Below are positions 25,798 to 37,700 of a DNA stretch of 64,000 nt, one piece after another. The translations under genes and the position numbers were made by a program. The stretch is from positions 1-64,000 of the forward strand of contig BROG01000442.1 in the NCBI GenBank assembly GCA_030159075.1. The letters are read 5' to 3'. Source of the DNA: Atrina japonica. Lineage: Eukaryota > Mollusca > Bivalvia > Pterioida > Pinnidae. The first letter of the stretch is position 1, and each line of letters begins with the position of its first letter. The notes under the pieces are model-generated. The model saw only the letters and a list, made by a program, of their open reading frames with translations. It was not told the DNA's origin and searched no databases.

Positions 25798-28700
25798 GTA
25801 AGTGAGTTTTAGGGACCATATTTTATATTTCTGTGGATGAATTCTTCTCATATTCATAATTTTATATAATAAATCTTTGAGGATTATGAAAATATTTTTA
25901 GGGAAAATTGAATTTACAGATTTTTGTAAATTGTCAATTTTTGGGAGAAAATGTTTTTTTTTTTTTTTATAATTGCTATATTCATTGAAACCTTTATCGT
26001 ATGTATATTGAAAAATATATTTTCAAAATGATTTTCCCTTGGTATTTGTGTAAGGAAAATATTTCTTTTCCTGTATTGATTTATGTTTTTGATATAATTT
26101 GTATTTGGCACCGTAAACAGAAATTAGATTGGCCTGTTTCCACTTTTCAAGGAAATCCTAGATATGCCTCGCTATTGGTTATTCAAAGTAATTTTCTCAA
26201 AATTTTGTGGATTAAAAATTCTGACATTTTGCATTTCAATAGATATCAGAATGAAGTATTTATAGAAAAAATGAAGAAAATTTAATTTGGGATTCAGGTG
26301 TTTATTTCCTCCTCTATAAAGATGACTTTCAGAACATTCTTTGGTTTAATAAATTAAAGACCACTTTCAGAACATTGTTCGGTTTAATTAAAACCACTTT
26401 CAGAACATTCTTTGGTTTAATAAACTAAAGACCACTTTCAGAACATTCTTTTGTTTAATAAACTAAAGACCACTTTCAGAACATTCTTTTGTTTAATTAA
26501 AACCACTTTCAGAACATTCTTTGGATTAATAAACACCACTTTCAGAACATTGTTTGGTTTAATTAAAACTACTTTCAGAACATTGTTTGGTTTAATTAAA
26601 ACCACTTTCAGAACATTCTTTGGTTTAATTAAAACCACTTTCAGAACATTCTTTGGATTAATAAAAACCACTTTCAGAACATTCTTTTGTTTAATTAAAA
26701 CCACTTTCAGAACATTGTTTGGTTTAATTAAAACCACTTTCAGAACATTCTTTGGATTAATAAACACCACTTTCTGAACATTCTTTGGTTTGATAAAAAC
26801 CACTTTCAGAACATTCTTTGGTTTAATTAAAACCACTTTCAGAACATTCTTTTGTTTAATAAACTAAAGACCACTTTCAGAACATTCTTTGGTTTAATAA
26901 AGAGTTTTATCATGCTCTCTTTTTAGAGGTAATATCTCTGTGACACATTGAGCTGTGTCTCAAGACAGGTCTAACTGTGTTTATGCTCATGTGATTGGGA
27001 TGAGAGTGATGCTTATTGAAAATGAGATTTTGTTCTTAAACTCATCCTTTGTTTAGTTTCAAAGATTAATTTGTTGTTCTATGACATCTCTGCATTGTTT
27101 CTTCAGATCCCAATGAAGTATACACCTGGGGAGACAACGTTAATCTGACACTCGGTCATTCTAGTGAGCAGCGTAGGATAACTCCAGAACCTGTGGAACT
27201 GTTCCGAAAATACAACATCACTGTCGCAGAGGTAACTTAGGAGTCCATGCAGTAAACATATTCTTAGAAGCCTTCGGCTAGACATTGAAGAATTTTTCTC
27301 ATTGGGTTGAGATATTTCTGCCTCATTTATTTTAATTCATTCTGATTGATTTTTATTGGCCAAATAAGCTGTCAGATAAAGTGCTCTACAGGTACTTGAT
27401 ACTATAGTTCATATCAAAAGCAAAATGGGTTTATTCATTTTATTCCTATATACAGTTCAAATACACATGTATTTAAAGTGAAGACTTATTAAGTATGTTT
27501 TGTTTAGTTGAGGCCTGTTTAAGATTCATGTGTTATGTAACTGGGTTTGAACCGTTTAAGTATCTTTGACATTTTGTAGGTTATGTTGTGTAAGTATCAT
27601 GCGTAAGCATCATATTTTTATGTAACTGTAACCTCTACAGCTTTAGTATTTTTTGACACTTGTAGGTTCGTGTTGTAACACCTGTAGCATCATATTTTTA
27701 TGTGCTCTGTAAGTATCATGTACACAGTAGGTTTTCTGATCACACAGTTTTTATGACCAAAGATGGGCAAGTTTACACATGTGGTCATGGACATGGAGGA
27801 AGACTTGGTCATGGTGATGAGCAAACATGTCTGGTAATAACAATTTTTATGATTTTGAAATATTCTAGAGCTTTTCATATTTCCCATGTGATTTGCATTT
27901 TTCCAAGATTATCAATAATTTTTATCAGGTGACCTTATACCATTGGTCTCCGCCCGCCATCGTTTGTTATCCGTAAACATTTTTACGTCTTGAAAACCAC
28001 TTTGCCACTCATCTTCAGATTTTGTAAGAAGCTTCTTCAGGGAACAACAATTGTGAATTGTGAATTGTATCCACTGGGCTGTTTTTGGCAGCCTGTTTGA
28101 CTGACTTTGAAGATTCTCTACAGTTGATTGATATATCATTTTTTAAATCCAAAACATGACATTTGACAAGAAGTTGGAAATTAAAACAATTTTTAACTCC
28201 AGGAAAAATACTCGACATGAGGATGAGTGCTGGCTCAAATTCACCTGGCACTTGCAAAAAATTACTTGTCTGGACAAGTAGACACACACCATGCTTACTG
28301 GAGGTCATGTTTTAAAGCATAATGTTCTACCATTAGGCCATAGAGGCTTTCTACTTTAAATGATATTCATTGATAACAAGTGCCCTCCCACTGTTTACTT
28401 TTTAATTGTTATAGGTACCTAGGAAAGTTGAATGTTTGAGCAATAATGTGTGTAAACAGATAGCTGCAGCAAGAGATCATACCGTGTTTCTGACAGATGA
28501 GTATGTTGTGTTGATAGTTTTAATGTTCTTTTTTATCACTCAGTTTAACTTAGGGATCATCATATTAAATGCTCTTTTAACCCTTGGGGATGCTTTACAT
28601 AAGTTTTTAAATAGCCTAGTTGAACCAATATATAAGTCATTCTTTGTTTTGCATAAAAGTAATGTTATGTATCTTTGTGTAAAATTACTCAGAAAGCTAA

Positions 28701-31700
28701 GACTTTGAGTGTTGACAATGTAAAGAGTTCATTGTGAAAGAAATGACCAGGTCAAGTAAGTTTTAAGGTTTGGGGTGAGTATTTCTAGCACTTGAGGTGA
28801 AAGACATTGTTTTTTTTAAGTAGGATATGATGTTTGTTTATTGTTCGTTAACGTCCCACTCAAGGATCTTTCACTTATATGGAGACTTCACCAAATGACG
28901 GCGAAGGACTTCAAATTTTGGCCTATCCTGGGCTTTGAATAGTGAGGGTTCTTTAACATACCGACACTTACTGTGACACAGGACCTTGGTTTTTACTGTC
29001 TCATCTGATGGACAGGAAACTGACCAGCTTCCTGGTTGGACTCAAACTCACAACCTCACAATCAAGAGTCGAGCTCGCTACCAATGGAGCCAGTCCGGCT
29101 CTTAAGTGAGTTATGACACCAGTGGCCCAGTTCCATATCAGTCATCACATGCATAGGCCAAACATCAGATTTACTATCACTGATATTTGTTTATAGGTAA
29201 AATACTTGGATGTCATATATTACAAGTCTAATACTTGTATTAGGTTAAATACTTGGATGTCAAATATTACAAGTCTAATATTTGTATTAGGTTAAATACT
29301 TGGATGTCAAATATTACAAGTCTGACATTTGTATTAGGTTACTTAGATGTCAAATATTACAAGTCTGACATTTGTATTAGGTTACTTGGATGTCAAATAT
29401 TACAAGTCTGACATTTGTATTAGGTTACTTAGATGTCAAATATTACAAGTCTGACATTTGTATTAGGTTAAATACTTGGATGTCATATATTACAAGTCTG
29501 AATTTTGTATTAGGTTACTTAGATGTCAAATATTACAAGTCTGACATTTGTATTAGGTTAAATACTTGGATGTCATATATTACAAGTCTAATATTTGTAT
29601 ATAGGTTAAATACTTGGATGTCATATATTACAAGTCTAATATTTGTATTAGGTTAAATACTTGGATGTCAAATATTACAAGTCTGACATTCTTTATTTTC
29701 AATTTGTAGTGGTACTGTCTATTCCTGTGGTCTAAATGACAGCCATCAGTTGGGTCAGTTTCCAACACCACCAAAATGTCTCAGTCCCAAAATGGTAAGT
29801 TTCCTCTAAACTAGGATGCACAGTGCAATGGCTGCATTATGTGTGTTCTCTTAGGATTATATATATTCGAAATAAATTCAATTTCTGTTCACTTCTTACT
29901 TTCTGTATAAAAATGTTGGTGTATGCCTTAACCGTGTTGTTAGTGTTGTTGTTAGTGTCTCATAGTTAATGTGTACTTTTGACTTTTTGTAAACCTATCT
30001 AAAATGTTTTTATGTAACACTTAGTTTCTATGTACATGTAACACTTGGAAACTCTTTCTTTCTATGTGACACTTAGTCGCTTTGTGACACATACTGTCTG
30101 TGTAACACTTAGTTTCTGTGTAACACTTGGAAACTCTTTCTTTCTAAGTGACACTTAGTCGCTTTGTGACACATACTGTCTGTGTAACACTTAGTTTCTG
30201 TGTAACACTTGGAAACTCTTTCTTTCTATGTGACACTTAGTCGCTTTGTGACACATACTGTCTGTGTAACACTTAGTTTTATGTAACACTTGGAAATTCT
30301 TTCTTTCTAAGTGACACTTGGTCGCTTTGTGACATATACTGTCTGTGTAACACTTAGTTTCTGTGTAACACTTGTAAACTCTTTCTTTCTATGGGACACT
30401 TAGTCGCTTTGTGACACATACTGTCTGTGTAACACTTAGTTTCTGTGTAACACTTGTAAACTCTTTCTTTCTATGTGACACTTGGTCGCTTTGTGACACA
30501 TACTGTCTGTGTGACAATTAGTTTCTGTGTAACACTTGGAAACTCTTTCTTTCTATGTGACACTTAGTCGCTTTGTGACATATACTGTCTGTGTAACACT
30601 TAGTTTCTGTGTAACACTTGTAAACTCTTTCTTTCTATGTGACACTTAGTCGCTTTGTGACACATACTGTCTGTGTAACACTTAGTTTCTGTGTAACACT
30701 TGTAAACTCTTTCTTTCTATGTGACACTTAGTCGCTTTGTGACACATACTGTCTGTGTGATGCTTCTATGTAACACTTAGTTTCTTCGTAACACCTTCTA
30801 TATGTAACACTTAGTTTCTTTGTATAACATAGGGTATGGGTGAATACAAATGGCTTATTAACTCAAAATTGGTTGTACAGAAATATGTTAAAAGGTTGCT
30901 AAGAATTATCTCAAGATGACTGGGACAAAGCTTTAATGTCAGAGATCAAGGTCGCAGGCACCTAAGAAAACCAAAAACTATCAGTTTTTTGTAAACTTTT
31001 AAACATTTTTGACTCCTGAAGAATCAGTGGTTCAAATTTAACCAAACTTTGGGTTGGTTTTTTTTTTTGCATTTTTAGGTCAATGGGAAAAATGTAAAAG
31101 GGAAAAATATACAAGGAGTGTGTGTTGGAAGATTTCACACTGTCTTGTATGGCTCAGGTGGTGTTTTTACCTTTGGACTCAATGCTGGGCAACTTGGTAA
31201 GTACATGCTATAAATTGATCTTATTGAAATGGATTTTAAATTATAAAGTTTATTCTAACCCTTTGACTGCTACATTTACTAGAGTCAAAATAGGACTTCG
31301 CTGCTGCATTAATTATTCATAATTAAAAGAAATTAAGATACACTTTTTTATTTCAGATAATTCAAAAAGTGTACAAGATACAAAGATAAAACCTACATCA
31401 AAATGTTTGTCAGTATTTATACTTTTACAAAGATACTGTCATATCTTGAGTAATGTGTCATTGTCACCCTATACAGGTGAAAAACTTGTATGACAACATC
31501 TATAGTGATGAGTAGAAAAAAAAACTTAAGTTGTGGGTAGCACTGAGTGCCTATTATTGGTGGCACAACAATAGTTGTGTTGTTTATGTTTATTGTTGTT
31601 TAACGTCCCACTCAAGAATCTTTCACTCATATGGAGACGTCACCAAATGCCGGTGAAGGGCTTCAAATTTTGGCCTATGCTCGACACCTACGGCCATTGA

Positions 31701-34700
31701 GCAGTGAGGGTTCTTTAACGTGCCGACACCTACTGCGACACGGGACCTTGAGTTTTACTGTCTCATCCAAAGGACAGGAAACCAACCTGCTGCTGGCTGG
31801 ACTCGAACTCACGACCTCACGATCAAGAGGCAAGCGCGCTACCGACTGAGTCAGGCCGGCTCTCATTAGTTGAGCGTAGCAGTCTAAGGGCTAATACATA
31901 TAAATCATACATAATTTACACTGTTGACCCAAAGATTAGTTTTTACAGTTACTTTTCTCTTCAAGTGGAAACTATACATGTTTTACTTCAGTGAAAAAGC
32001 AATGAAGCCTTTGAAAAGCTCCATAATATACTTGGGTTTTTTTATAATTTAAAAAGTCAAGAATAAAATGTTTCTTTTGAGTTTTAACATGACTATTGTA
32101 TACCTGGACATTTTTGTTTCTAGTTTTTCTTGTCCTTTTGAGACTTATTCACTCCATCTTAAATTCGCCTTGAATTATTATAGTCACTTGGGCGTGTATG
32201 TTCATGCTTCTGCTATTTAATTAAACAGGTGTGAAAATACCAAGGAATACACTATCTGTTTTTCGGTAAAACAGTGAATTTTGTTTTTCTGATCTGACTT
32301 AACGGTTTTTTCCATGATGATATAATTGTAGGTCATCCAAAGGGAACTGAAAAACAAAGTCATCCACGTCAGGTTTCATACTTAAACCACAAGGACACTA
32401 CAGTAGTGTATGCCGTGTGTTCTGATGCCGCGACTGTCTGTCTAACCACCAATGGTGACATCTATGTTCTCCATGAATACCACTGTCGAAAGATTGCATC
32501 CAAGTAAGTATTTTAATATGTTGTCATTGAATTGAGAAAATAAATAAAGATTTATTGGATTTTATTTTTTGTAATGTATTATAGAGAATTTTGTTTATTA
32601 TTATTCTGGGAGGACGGACATTTATAATTGATTCCCAGGTGATCACTTGAGTAAGTCTCAGCCAGATCATTTTAAATTAAAAACAAATTAACAACAGAGG
32701 AACCTGTACTGAGATACCGTTGTCATGACAGACCACAGCTATGTCGAAAAAATCTCATTTTATAAAACCTCTTTTGTGAGATCAACTGAATTAAGAAATC
32801 ACAGTTCAATGGCAAATTGATAGAATCTTGAGATAAGTGGGCAGGAGACTGTCAACTTTAGTGATTAGTATGGTTGTCCAAATTGTGGGTATCCATCCAA
32901 TTGAACCACAAGGATTGAGAATTCCCTGTCCATTCAACACAGCCATGCTTCATTAATTTTTCCCCACATTCAGAAAATAGATGAGCAGAGTCACATTTAT
33001 TTGCACTTCTAAAAATTCAGTCCGAGGAGTTCAAATATTTGAAGATGGGTCCATGATATCAAGCAAGTATGGGTGAAAGGTTTGTCTCTAACGACATGTT
33101 CCACTACATTGCCAGGAACCACGATACTCAAGTCCAGTTTGAGTTTGACAGATTTGACAAGTCTTGATAATTTTGAATGTACTATATCTGTCCTCATTTT
33201 GTAAAATGTAGTATCTTGTATACTAAGGCTTTTTATACATCATAGAGATCAATGTTTATGTGCATCTTTTCTTTTTGATTATTTCAGGTGGCAGGATATT
33301 ACCCGAATTGAAGTTTGTGGAGGAAATTTAGATCATAACACAGATTTAGATGTCTTAAGAGAAAGAGGTGGTTCTGAACTAATGATTGCATTATTGAATT
33401 CAACTGGGAAGGTATGAAGGTGTAGTAAAGACCTCTATGAGTTAATTTTGGGTAAAGACCAAACTGTTAAGATTAGCAGTCGCCCAGTCAAGTAAAAATT
33501 GTGCTGGGCGACATAAATGAGTCATCGTTGCTCAGCTGGCGAGTGTTAGAAGTTTATTATCATATGAGAATCTTGGCAGTGTTTCTACATGTAGACACCG
33601 GTTGGGGTATTCTTCACGCAAAGAATTTTGATAAAACTCAATTTGTTTGTAATTCAAAATCCATTCCTGAAAACCAATTAGAAACTAAAATAATTATTTT
33701 ATTGACAATTTAACACCTTAGTCTTTACCTCATGGCCAAAAATGTCAAAGAACTTATCATGTGTTGACTGCTGTTACTTGCAGTTAATAGAGGAAGAAAG
33801 TGGATGTTGGGTTTGTAATAAAAGAGCCAGTACCGAACAGAACTCAATTTCAGGATTTGTTAAAATGATGATAACACTATAATTGACAATAATAATAATG
33901 ATGCATTGACAATTAATTTAAATGTACATGCATCATTCAGAGACAATATACATTGTATATATAATGTATCTATCAAAATAGTATTAAATTAATAAATTAC
34001 AAAACTGAATAAAATATTTTTTTTCTTTGCGGGCAACCAGATTTTCATGGTGGCCGACCAAATTTTCAGTAGCACTTGATTGGCTTGGCAAGTTGTTCAT
34101 AATGTTAAGGTGGAGACCTGGTAGTAACAGTCAGTTTGTTGGTTTTTATTTGAAGATACAAAAAATCAATTATTCTTTTTTATGTTTCGTCTTGTTTTTT
34201 TTTATCAGCCATTTATCAAAATAATATTTGTATTTCTCATTGTGAAACCTGGAAATATTAGTCTGGCTAGTTCCAATGAGCAACGTTGTTGTACAGTATT
34301 TTTATTCTTCCTCTTTTCAAAATTTGAAAGATGTGATGGTTTTTTAAAGCAAAACTTAAAAAAATATTAGTGGGAAAAATCACTTTTTTTGAACTGTTTT
34401 TTTTTCTTTCAAAAGATATCTAAAATGCAAGATTTGGCTTTAAACAAATTTTTACAAATTTTCTTGGGGAGGGGCATGACCCTAATGCTCCCTCCCATAA
34501 CATATTCAGACCGCTTTCACCATCCTCAACAAAAGTTGGGCTAATGATTTTCTAGCTGGGCTACCAGCTTTTAATTTTCAGTAGCCCAGCTGGCTACTTT
34601 ATAAAAACAGTAAGCCTTATTCCCTGATATGTATTATAGTTTGTTTTTATAAAGCCTTCTTGTATATATAATTTTTTATTGTGTAAGTGTCAAATATTAT

Positions 34701-37700
34701 ATATTTAAAGATATTATAAAACATACAGTATTCACAGCATTGCAAAAAGATCTTAAAGTTGTTGAAAATGCAACAAGTATACAAAGGCACTTAATTTAAC
34801 TTCAAACACTCAAAATTAAAGTATTTTGTAGTTTTAAAATTATGAATTCTGAAAAGATGAGACTGAAAAAAAGTTTAGATGAAATATTAGTGACTAACAG
34901 CCTGTTGATATTTAGTGATCAAGGTGATGGGAGATAATCAGTTATAAGTCAATAATTTATTGTTTTACCATCTCTGTCAATTGCAGAATTGTATAAACAA
35001 TTAAAACCTCTCAAGGGGTTTTCATGTTACAGTGCTGAGTACGAACAAGAATTTGCTACAGTAATATTTGATATTTAAAAATTAAACAATTAACACTATC
35101 ATAATGACTGAGGAAGGCACTATGGTAAAAACATAAAATGAACTTGATTACATCATGTTCTTTATCATTAATCACTTTGATTCTTCCATTACACACTGAT
35201 TATCGATTATGATTTTTAATACCTGATTACCCATCAATATTGATGTTATAATTTTAGGTTTTTATGTGGAGAGCCAGCAGTCCTAGTCTTAAGCGATGTC
35301 GCTGGATGATAAGGCGACAGTTGGCAGTTACAAATTTCTCTCTCAGTTCAACGTGTTTAGTTTTCATCACAGACAAAGGAGAAGCATTTCTGGGTAGTCT
35401 TACTCACAGGAAAGCGACAACAAAGGAGACAGGTCACCAGTCTAAAGGTAAGAGACAGGTCACCAGTCTAAAAGTTAGAGACAGGTCACCAGTCTAAAGG
35501 TAAGAGACAGGTCACCAGTCTAAAGGTAAGAGACAGGTCACCAGTCTAAAGGTAAGAGACATGTCACCAGTCTAAATGTAAGAGACAGGTCACCAGTCTA
35601 AAGGTAAGAGACAGGTCACCAGTCTAAAGGTAAGAGACAGGTCATCAGTCTAAAGGTAAGAGACAGGTCACCAGTCTAAATATAAGAGACGGGTCATCAG
35701 TCTAAAGGTAAGAGACAGGTCACCAGTCTAAAGGTAAGTTTGTAACTTGAATTATTTTTTTCCTAAAATTTTAACCAGATTTGATGTGTAGCTTTATATA
35801 TCAATTAGTTCTAAGATGAGTTTGTTTATGGATGACATTCTGTAATATTTACCAGAGTTATGGGACTTTAAATTTTTCATGAGCGACTTGGCTCTGGCTC
35901 TTGGAGCATAGTGTTTTTCAAGTAAATCTTGTTTGTTTTCTTTGTTAGAGACAACAAAGGAGATTGAAGACTTTGAGATGAGGTTGATTGATCTCTTGTT
36001 GAAAGATGAAGCTGAGGAGGTGATGGTAAGGAGAATACCCAGTATACACAGAGGAACAAATATCTTTGTTGATTCCAAGGGCAGAAACTTTGCTGCACTT
36101 CAATCTCTACCTAGTACATGGTAAGATTTACTATAATGTGATGCCTGTAGGTTTAGCATAAAAGGATTAATTAATATTACCCACTAAAATGAAATACCAT
36201 CCAATCATATACAGTGAAACCTGTATATCAGGGCCAACCAAGGGACCAGAAAATATTGACTTTAATGTGCAGGTAACCCTGATACACAGGTTCAATTTAG
36301 TTGAAAAATGCAGTCAAGGGACTTGAAAAAGCTGGTCTTTATAAACAGGTAATCTTTATATAGAGGTGGCCGCTATAGCAGGTTTAAGTGTACATAGTGT
36401 TAATAAATAGTGTTTATCTTCTGTTGAGCAGCTGTGTTGTTATATCACTTGTCCGTTTTATTTTGCATGGGTCAAAGTTTTCCATCTTGAGATGTAATTA
36501 TGCTTTTTGACTACCCAATTTTATCGTCTTTGTGAATTATCAGAATCTGGGGGTGGGGTTTAGTGTATGGTGGTTACCAAAACACATGCCAGGATGACAT
36601 AATACTGAAATCATTTATTTGGACTATAAAATATATAAAATCCTTGTTGATGGATCGAAACAGAGGCAAATTTTAATAGAATTTGAAGTTTGCACAAGAC
36701 AAATCCGGAAATTCTGGATTTTGGTTCTGTTTGTTAGACAACGATCAGCATCTTTCCAGTGTTTGAGAGGTTGATGAAATAACCCTGATGCAAACGATTG
36801 TTGTACTTGCTTTCCTCGTGGTCTGAAAATGCGTTTTATGACAATGACTGAGTCGTTAAAAACGATTGATATAGCTGTAAAAAAATAAGTGGAGGTGGGA
36901 ATGGATAGAGGACAAAGACTCCGGTGGCAATCCTTGGAAGGAGCGGCTGAAAAAAAACTGGCATTCCTGTTGTCTCTTACTGCATTGCATGTATGAAGTC
37001 CATCAAAAATGCCTCAAATGGTAAAAAATTATTTCGGTGAGGATGTAACTCAAAAGAAAAAAATCTAAAGACACTGAGATCAAATACAACAATACCTGTG
37101 ACTGTAGCGATGATGGGGAAACTGAGATGGCTCAAGATAATAAAAAAAATATTTGTTGTCAGTTTTAATTTATGATTTTTAATGATATGTATGACATTAT
37201 CATTCATCATTTTTCAATAATTATTGACCATCTGACCAAAGAAAACATCTTAAGAAAGATGCTAAGTACCAATAAAAACTTGTCCAAAACTCATCCAAAA
37301 TTCAGCATTTTCAACCTAGAAATTTGAAAATTTTATTGGGGGGGGGGCTTGCCCGCATACCCAACTAGTAGTTCATATGCCTTGAATAGATAATAAATCA
37401 TTTTAGGTTTTTTCAAAATTTCTTACTTTCACCCATGAGTTTAACATATATACTAGAGGGACATTAACTGTCAATCAGTTTATTGCATTCCTCTACTGTT
37501 GTTGTTATGGGTTTGATGATTAATGATGTCGAGACTAAGCTCAGTTATGGCAATATTTGCCAGAGTTATGGACCTTTTTTATATCAGTTAAATCTAGTTA
37601 CGACAAAAAAATTTTATATCAGTGATATCTAGGTTAAGCTCAGTTATGGTAATATTTGCCAGAGTTATGGACATTTTTTATATCAGTTAAATCTAGTTAC

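Noticed and set aside
26438..26836. 132-codon minus frame of [11 protein letters not shown] repeats
   Set aside because: Product of the 33-bp intronic array; no splice or start context.
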